Below, one piece after another: positions 57,733 to 64,000 of a DNA stretch of 64,000 nt (within the stretch, counting starts at the first letter, position 1; every line of letters begins with the position of its first letter). Source of the DNA: Bradyrhizobium sp. (GTDB lineage: Bacteria; Pseudomonadota; Alphaproteobacteria; Rhizobiales; Xanthobacteraceae). The notes under the pieces were generated by a model, which did not search any database, was not told the DNA's origin, and worked only from the letters and a program-made list of their open reading frames with translations. Where the stretch lies: NCBI RefSeq assembly GCF_016219575.1, contig NZ_JACRMG010000009.1, positions 620,001 through 684,000 on the forward strand, given 5' to 3'. The position numbers and the translations under genes are program-made.

Positions 57733-58704
57733 ATGAAGCGGCGAGACTTCATTGCGGCCAGTGCGGCGCTGCTCGTTTCGCCACGGCGTTCGCTGGCGCA
57801 GGGGCCACGTCGTCGGGTTGGCTTCCTCTCCACTGATGTGGGGGAGCCGACTGTTCAAAAAGCGTGGCGTGACGGGCTGCGAAATAACGGCTGGATCGAT
57901 GGAACAAACCTGACCATCGAGTATCGTTTTGCCCCCTCTCAGGATCGTCTGCCAGCTTTCGCCGCCGAGCTGGTAGCTCTCAACCCCGATGTGCTTGTCG
58001 CTGCCGGCCCACAAGCAGCCGCAGCCCTGAAATCGGCAACCGCCAACATTCCAATTGTATTCGTGGCTTTTCCCTTTCCCGACAGGCTCGGCCTCGTCAA
58101 AAGCATGTCACATCCGGGCAGCAACTTGACGGGCCTTGCGGCCATCGTGCCCGGGTTCCCCGGCAAAGTCATAGAAACGCTGCGGGAAATGGTTCCTGCC
58201 GCCTCGAAGATTGCGGTCCTGGTCAATCCGGGAAGTCCAACTCACAGGCTGGTCGTAGCCGATGAACTACCCCCAACGGCCCAGAAACTAGGTATCGTTC
58301 TCCCGGTGGTAGAGGCGACAACGGCGGAGGAGCTCGACGTCGCCTTTGCCTCGGCCGCAGCCCAGCACGCCGACGCACTAAGTGTTTTTGGCGATGCCTT
58401 GACCATTACCAACGCCGCACGAGTTACCGCGCTGGCGGCGAAGCATCGCCTGCCCACGATTTATCTATTCCGACTATTCGCAACTCATGGCGGACTGATT
58501 TCATACGGCCCGGATTTTGCCGATTTGTTTATTCGTGCAGGCGGCTATGTCGATAAGATCCTCAAAGGCACCAAGCCTTCCGATCTTCCGGTTGAGCTGC
58601 CGACCAAATTCGAGTTGGTGATCAACATGAAGACAGCCAAGACGCTCGGCCTCACCGTGCCTCTCACGCTGCTCGCGCAGGCCGTCGAGGTGATCGACGA
58701 TTAG
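57733..58704 (+). CDS. Solitary ABC transporter substrate-binding protein (ABC_sub_bind type)
   Basis: RR-containing signal MKRRDFIAASAALLVSPRRSLAQ; RRVGFLSTDVGEP, GLRNNGWIDGTNLTIEYRFA, PIVFVAFPFPDRLGLVKSMSHPGSNLTGLA. Confidence 0.88.
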   Translation: MKRRDFIAASAALLVSPRRSLAQGPRRRVGFLSTDVGEPTVQKAWRDGLRNNGWIDGTNLTIEYRFAPSQDRLPAFAAELVALNPDVLVAAGPQAAAALKSATANIPIVFVAFPFPDRLGLVKSMSHPGSNLTGLAAIVPGFPGKVIETLREMVPAASKIAVLVNPGSPTHRLVVADELPPTAQKLGIVLPVVEATTAEELDVAFASAAAQHADALSVFGDALTITNAARVTALAAKHRLPTIYLFRLFATHGGLISYGPDFADLFIRAGGYVDKILKGTKPSDLPVELPTKFELVINMKTAKTLGLTVPLTLLAQAVEVIDD

Positions 58705-58879
58705 TTTTGCTGCGGTGAATGAGTCCGTTGTTGGCCCTTAGCTGACGTGCGGCCGGCTCCGACCGAAGTCCGCTTATGGCCCTCAACGGGTTGCTCCCGC
58801 GCCTCCAGAAGGTACAGTTCTGGTGGTGAGGCGGACATCGCGTAGACGAAAATTGTACGGCGGTTTACGATTGCTCGCC

Positions 58880-59977
58880 CTAGCTCCCTGCAGCGAGGAT
58901 CACGCCATACCAGCCGAGGCCCTTGTAGGTCTCGTAGCCCGGCGTGGCGTGGAACCCCACCAGCCTGCCGGAGCGGTCCTGATAGGAGCCGCAGCGTTTT
59001 CCGCCGAGCGAGAGCTGGATGCGTTCGGTGAGCAGGCCCTTGCCATCGGAGGCCGCGATCACGCGAAAATTCGAATCGACCAGCAGTACGCGGGCCTTGT
59101 CGGCGGCGCCGACGCGCACGCCCTGCACGATGGCGCGGGCCTGCGGCTCCCAGTCGAAATGGATTGCGAGCACGCCGGTCGGCTTGCCATTGGCCTTGCC
59201 GCCCTCCCGGACGCTGGCGCAATAGGTCGCGACCTGCGCATTGCCGAGCAAGGGCTGGCACTCGACGTCGCCGGCGACATAGTCGTCGCCGGAACGCAAA
59301 GCCCGCGCCTCGCGAAACCATTTTGTGCCGGCAACATTCTGGCCAGCGACGCGGAAGCGGTCGGAACGCCCGTTGGCAATGACGTTGCCTTCGAGATCGC
59401 AGAGCCAGAGATCGAGGTAGACGGTGTAGGCGCCGAGGATCACCGCCAGCCGCTCCGAGACATGCGCGACCGCGGCTGCACTCGGCACCGCCGCACAATC
59501 GACCACTGCCGAATCGGTCGCCCACCAGCGAACGTCGCAGGTTCGCTCATAGAGATTGCGGTCGATCAGCTCGATCGCATTGAGCGACAAGTCCACCATG
59601 CGTTCGCCGCGCGACCGGTCGGTCATGCGCGAGATCGAGTTCATCAGATCGCCGGTGCGGTTGGTGAGCTGCGTCTCCAGCTCGCGGGCTATCGCCTCGA
59701 CCTGCTGGCCCACATTGCGCACTTCCTGCGCAACGACGGCAAAGCCTGCGCCCTGCGCGCCGGCGCGCGAACTCTCGATCAGCGCGTTCAGCGCCAGCAT
59801 CTTCATCTGGTTGGTGATCTTCTGGATCGCCCTGGTCTTCTCGCAGGCAACCTCGTTCACCTCGGCCGTGAGCCGCTCGATCAGGGCGGAGATGTCGGCT
59901 TCATCCTCTGTGCTTGCGGAACCGGCGGGCTTTCTGGCGATCGATGTGGCGCGATGAAGGTCAAGCGCGACGGACAT
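58880..59977 (-). CDS. Soluble methyl-accepting chemotaxis-type protein: short N-terminal MCP signalling segment + C-terminal Cache-like sensor domain
   Basis: KITNQMKMLALNALIESSRAGAQGAGFAVVAQEVRNVGQQV at N-term; Cache-like VSERLAVILGAYTVYLDLWLCDLEGNVIANG...; no convincing TM segments. Confidence 0.75.
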   Translation of the reverse strand: MSVALDLHRATSIARKPAGSASTEDEADISALIERLTAEVNEVACEKTRAIQKITNQMKMLALNALIESSRAGAQGAGFAVVAQEVRNVGQQVEAIARELETQLTNRTGDLMNSISRMTDRSRGERMVDLSLNAIELIDRNLYERTCDVRWWATDSAVVDCAAVPSAAAVAHVSERLAVILGAYTVYLDLWLCDLEGNVIANGRSDRFRVAGQNVAGTKWFREARALRSGDDYVAGDVECQPLLGNAQVATYCASVREGGKANGKPTGVLAIHFDWEPQARAIVQGVRVGAADKARVLLVDSNFRVIAASDGKGLLTERIQLSLGGKRCGSYQDRSGRLVGFHATPGYETYKGLGWYGVILAAGS

Positions 59978-60219
59978 TGCAGGTACTTCCCCAGTCTTCT
60001 GTGCGCTTTGCCGTTTTCCTGTGGACCGACAGGGACTCGCGAGCGCGTATTTGGTGTCTTTGTCGCCAATCTTGCCTAACGACCGGTATAATTCCCGGCG
60101 CGCAGCAGGTAGTACTACGGAAGGCGGTTGCACGTTGTTTGTGCACGTCGCTTTTTTCGGCGACCGGTCGGGTGCGGCCGGTGGTCGCGCGCCTTGTCAA
60201 AATTTCCCTCGAAGGAGCC

Positions 60220-62061
60220 ATGACGCTTCCTGCATCCGCATTGCCCGTCGAGGCGCCGCAGGCGTTCCTCGGCGTCGCCAGGTCCGCGACCGGCAAGCTG
60301 TGGCGCGACCGGCTCGACGCGCGCGGGCAGGCGCGGGCGCTTGCGATCGTGCAGCGCTACCAGCTGCCGGAAATGCTGGCGCGGGTGCTGGCGGGCCGCG
60401 ATGTCGCAATCGATGCGGTCGAGGATTTTCTCGACCCGACCATCCGCAAATTGATGCCGGACCCCTTCACGGTCACGCAGATGGAGGGTGCGGCCAGGCG
60501 CATTGCGGATGCGGCAATGCGCGGCGAGAAGGTCGCGATCTTCGGCGACTACGACGTCGATGGTGCAACGTCTGCGGCGCTGCTCGCCTGGCATTTGCGC
60601 CATTGCGGCCTCGATCCGCTGATCCACATCCCGGACCGCCTGTTCGAGGGCTACGGCCCCAACACCGAAGCCGTGCGCATGCTGGCCGGCAAGGGCGCCA
60701 CGCTGCTGGTGACGGTCGATTGCGGCACCACCAGCATCGAGCCGCTGGCGGAAGCGAAAAAGCTCGGCATGTCGGTCGTCGTCATCGACCACCACCAGTG
60801 CGGCGAGCAATTGCCCGAGGTCGACGCGCTGGTGAACCCCAACCGGCCGGACGATCTGTCCGGCCTCGGCTATCTTGCCGCGGTTGGGCTGGTGCTGGTC
60901 GCGCTGGTCGCCGTCAACCGCGAGCTGCGCCGGCGCGGCTTCTGGAGCGCCGAGATGCCGGAGCCGGATCTTCTCGGCATGCTGCATCACGTGGCGCTCG
61001 GCACCGTCGCCGACGTCGCGCCGCTGACGGGGCTCAATCGCGCCTTCGTCGCCAAGGGATTGATCGCGATGCGCCGGCGCGACCATGTCGGCCATACCGC
61101 GCTGATGGACGTGTCGCGGCTGAACGGCCCGCCGGAGGCCTGGCACCTCGGCTTCATGCTGGGCCCGCGCATCAATGCCGGCGGCCGCATCGGCCGGGCC
61201 GATCTCGGCGTGCGCCTCCTGCTGGAGGGCGACGTGTCGGAGGCCGCGCGCATCGCCGCCGAGCTCGACCGCCTCAACAGCGAGCGCCGCCTGATCGAGC
61301 AGGCCGCGGAAGCGCAGGCCGAAGCGGAGGCGCTGGCCTCGCTCGGCCTGGAGGACAAGGGCGCTGTCATCGTCACCGCATCCGAAGGCTGGCATCCCGG
61401 CGTGGTCGGCCTCGTTGCCGCGCGGCTGAAGGAGAAATTCGCGCGTCCCGCCTTCGCGATCGCGCTGGAGCCCGGCGGCATCGGTACCGGCTCGGGCCGC
61501 TCGATCCCGGGCGTCGATCTCGGCAAGGCGGTACGGCAGGCGGTGGAGGACGGGCTCCTGATGAAGGGCGGCGGCCACGCAATGGCCGCGGGCGTGACGC
61601 TGCGCAAGGAGCGGCTCGCCGAGTTCCGCGCCTACCTGGAAAGCGCGCTCGCCGCCGACGTCGCCAATTCCCGCCGCGAGCACGAGCTCTTCATCGACGG
61701 GGCGGTGAGTGCGCGAGCCATCACGCCGGAATTCGTGGGCACGCTCAATCGCGCCGGCCCCTTCGGCGCCGGCAATCCGGAGCCCGTGATCGCGCTGCCG
61801 GCCCACCAGCTCATCTTCGCCGACGAGGTGGGGCAATCGCATTTGCGGCTGCGCTTCAAGTCAGGCGACGGCGCCATCGTCAACGCCATGGCGTTCCGCG
61901 CGGTCGGGCAAAGGCTCGGCAACGCACTGGTGCAGAATCGCGGCCAGCAATTGCATGTCGCGGGTTCGCTCGCGGTAGACCGTTGGCAGGGAGCCGAACG
62001 TGTGCAAATGCGTGTGGTCGACGTCGCCGTGCCCGACGAAGGGCCGGCAATGATCAGGTAA
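60220..62061 (+). CDS. recJ: Single-stranded-DNA-specific exonuclease RecJ
   Basis: AIFGDYDVDGATSAALLAWHLR, VVVIDHHQCGEQLPEVDALVNPNRPDD, GPRINAGGRIGRADLGVRLLLE, MKGGGHAMAAG. Confidence 0.95.
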   Translation: MTLPASALPVEAPQAFLGVARSATGKLWRDRLDARGQARALAIVQRYQLPEMLARVLAGRDVAIDAVEDFLDPTIRKLMPDPFTVTQMEGAARRIADAAMRGEKVAIFGDYDVDGATSAALLAWHLRHCGLDPLIHIPDRLFEGYGPNTEAVRMLAGKGATLLVTVDCGTTSIEPLAEAKKLGMSVVVIDHHQCGEQLPEVDALVNPNRPDDLSGLGYLAAVGLVLVALVAVNRELRRRGFWSAEMPEPDLLGMLHHVALGTVADVAPLTGLNRAFVAKGLIAMRRRDHVGHTALMDVSRLNGPPEAWHLGFMLGPRINAGGRIGRADLGVRLLLEGDVSEAARIAAELDRLNSERRLIEQAAEAQAEAEALASLGLEDKGAVIVTASEGWHPGVVGLVAARLKEKFARPAFAIALEPGGIGTGSGRSIPGVDLGKAVRQAVEDGLLMKGGGHAMAAGVTLRKERLAEFRAYLESALAADVANSRREHELFIDGAVSARAITPEFVGTLNRAGPFGAGNPEPVIALPAHQLIFADEVGQSHLRLRFKSGDGAIVNAMAFRAVGQRLGNALVQNRGQQLHVAGSLAVDRWQGAERVQMRVVDVAVPDEGPAMIR

Positions 62062-62094
62062 CAAGCAAGAAAAACATCGAGTTTGGGAGTGAAA

Positions 62095-62943
62095 ATGGCA
62101 GGGCAGGTTGCAGGCAAGGTCGCGCTGGTCACGGGCGGGGCATCGGGAATTGGCGCGGCGGTTTGCGAGTTGCTGGCGCGCGAAGGCGCCTCGATCGCGG
62201 TGACCGATGTCGACGAGCTCAGGGGTCCGGAGCTGGTTGCCCGCATCAAGAAAGCCGGCGGCGAGGCGACGTTCTGGCATCAGGACGTCACCAGCGAAGC
62301 GCGATGGAGCGAAGTCGTGACCGAGGTGGTCGCCCGTTATGGCCGGCTCGACATACTCGTCTCCAATGCCGGCATCGGAATTGGCGTGCCCTCGATCACG
62401 CAGATGACGCTGGAGGACTGGCGGCGACAGACCGCGATCAATCTTGACGGTGTGTTCCTTTCGGTGAAGCACTGCCTGCCGGCAATGCGCAAGGGCGGCC
62501 GTGGCGGCTCGATCGTGCTGATGTCGTCGCTGGCTGGCTTGCAGGGCGCACAGACGCTCGCCGGCTACTGTGCGACCAAGGGTGGCGTGCGGTTGTTTGC
62601 CAAGGCGATCGCGTTGGAATGCGCCTCGTTCGGCGACGGCGTGCGCGTCAATTCCGTGCATCCCGGCATCATCGACACGCCGATCTGGGGCAAGATCCCG
62701 ACCGAAGCCGCGGGGCGGGGACAGAACGCACCGATCGACCCCGACGAGCGCGCCAGACTTGCGACCCCGTTCGGCCGCGCCGGCCATGCCATGGAGATCG
62801 CCCAGGGCGTCCTGTATCTGGCGTCGGACGCGTCGAGCTATGTGACCGGAATGGAACTCGTCATCGACGGCGGCATGAATGCGGGTCGGTCGCTGCGGCT
62901 GCCCGACGCGCCTGCGCATCCGATCCCGGGACTTGCGCAGTAA
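62095..62943 (+). CDS. SDR family oxidoreductase
   Basis: KVALVTGGASGIGAAVCELLAREGASIAVTDV, SNAGIG, YCATKGGVRL. Confidence 0.92.
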   Translation: MAGQVAGKVALVTGGASGIGAAVCELLAREGASIAVTDVDELRGPELVARIKKAGGEATFWHQDVTSEARWSEVVTEVVARYGRLDILVSNAGIGIGVPSITQMTLEDWRRQTAINLDGVFLSVKHCLPAMRKGGRGGSIVLMSSLAGLQGAQTLAGYCATKGGVRLFAKAIALECASFGDGVRVNSVHPGIIDTPIWGKIPTEAAGRGQNAPIDPDERARLATPFGRAGHAMEIAQGVLYLASDASSYVTGMELVIDGGMNAGRSLRLPDAPAHPIPGLAQ

Positions 62944-62971
62944 CTAGCCCGTCGCCTCTGTCATGGGGGGC

Positions 62972-64000
62972 CTATGCTTGACGATTAATTTCGCGGGCCA
63001 ACGAATAGCTTGTGCTGCGCCCACCGCCTTCGTCTTTTTTGAGAATGCCCGCTTCCAGCAATTCAGTGATGTCGCGAAGAGCGCTATCGGGTGAGCATTT
63101 CTCTATCGTCGCGTATTTCGAAGAGGTGAGCTTGCCGGTGAAACCATCTAGCAGGCGGTTGATGATGTCGCGCTGGCGATTGTTTAATTTCGCCTGCGAA
63201 TGCTCACGCCAGAAGGCGGCCTTAGCAAGAACGTTGGCGAGAATGGTCTCAGCGCCGTCAAAGGCGCGGTTAAGACATGCCAAAAACCACGAAAGCCATG
63301 GCGTGATATCGAGGCCACCTTTCTGTGTGCTCTCTAGAATGTTGTAGTAGTCATTGCGCTCCAGCCTGATCTGCGCGGACATGCTGTAGAAGCGTTGCTG
63401 GCTGTTCTCCGAACGGGCGAGCGCCATGTCAGCTATTGCGCGCGCGATGCGTCCATTGCCGTCTTCGAAAGGGTGGATGGTCACAAACCACAAATGAGCG
63501 AGCGCGGCACGAATGATGAGGTCCGTGTTATCCCTGGTTTCGAACCATTTCAGGAACGCTTTCATTTCAATGTCGAGGCGACTGGCCGCAGGCGCTTGGT
63601 AGTGAACCCTGGGATTGTTGGTGGAGACCTTTGAAACAACCTGCATGGGTCCTAGCTTGTCGTCGCGCCATGCGCCGACAGTAATTTTGCTAATGCCGCT
63701 GCGTCCTGTGGGGAACAGCGCGGCATGCCAACCAAACAAGCGTTCTTCGGTGAGGGGCTCGTCATATTTTTGGGTGGCGTCGAGCGTCATTTCGACGACG
63801 CCTTCAACATTGCGGTCGGGCGGGGCTAAAGCACCGATATCCATGCCGAGCCGTGATGCGATAGACGAGCGAACTTGATCCTTGTCGAGAACCTCGCCTT
63901 CAATCTCGCTGGATTTCAAAACGTCTGCGGTCAGGGTCTCAAGAATGGCTTCGCTTCGGAGCTGAAATCCAAGCCCCTGCATTTGACCAATGAGCCTGCC
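62972..64000 (-). CDS. Fic/DUF4172-type Fic domain protein (N-terminus probably outside window)
   Basis: FVTIHPFEDGNGRIARAIADMAL Fic motif; LRSEAILETLTADVLKSSEIEGEVLD; frame likely continues past 64000. Confidence 0.88.
   Translation of the reverse strand, partial: GRLIGQMQGLGFQLRSEAILETLTADVLKSSEIEGEVLDKDQVRSSIASRLGMDIGALAPPDRNVEGVVEMTLDATQKYDEPLTEERLFGWHAALFPTGRSGISKITVGAWRDDKLGPMQVVSKVSTNNPRVHYQAPAASRLDIEMKAFLKWFETRDNTDLIIRAALAHLWFVTIHPFEDGNGRIARAIADMALARSENSQQRFYSMSAQIRLERNDYYNILESTQKGGLDITPWLSWFLACLNRAFDGAETILANVLAKAAFWREHSQAKLNNRQRDIINRLLDGFTGKLTSSKYATIEKCSPDSALRDITELLEAGILKKDEGGGRSTSYSLAREINRQA

Noticed and set aside
57733-58704. Complete ABC transporter operon
   Set aside because: No permease or ATPase ORF adjacent; only a solitary binding protein.
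60021-62447. 808-aa plus-strand ORF overlapping recJ and the SDR gene
   Set aside because: Arg-rich alternate frame of recJ; no domain signature.
1-64000. Prophage, integrative element, BGC or defence island
   Set aside because: No integrase, transposase, tRNA boundary, phage structural, PKS/NRPS or recognised multi-gene defence module was seen; the caspase and Fic genes alone are insufficient.

Overview
High-GC alphaproteobacterial chromosome segment. Gene content and intergenic repeat style look like Bradyrhizobium/Nitrobacteraceae; this is inferred, not verified. No rRNA, tRNA, CRISPR array, transposase or phage module was recognised. Most of the window is core metabolism: tyrS, anmK, a cysteine desulfurase plus sufBCDSTA, rhlE-type helicase, parE, argC, phaC, aminotransferase, hom, glpX and recJ. 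The most interesting material is: (i) a left-edge two-gene module that splits PEP-synthase-type phosphotransferase domains over two proteins, each with its own swivelling phospho-His domain (404-4498), resembling two-subunit aryl-phosphate synthases; (ii) a tandem array of four outer-membrane beta-barrel genes (39.8-43.7 kb), each a promoter-ORF-terminator cassette, including a ~976 bp recent duplication in which one copy has a nonsense codon 23 residues before the barrel C-terminus; (iii) a dense operator-like palindrome/direct-repeat cluster upstream of a GST gene; (iv) a 4-kb interruption of glpX-recJ carrying a solitary ABC substrate-binding gene flanked by GTCCGC-type repeats; (v) proteins with unusual architecture, including a soluble MCP-signalling/sensor protein in inverted order, a two-barrel fusion OMP, and histone-H1-like tails on a peroxiredoxin and a TfoX-like protein. 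All identifications come from reading the translated sequences; no database search was run.
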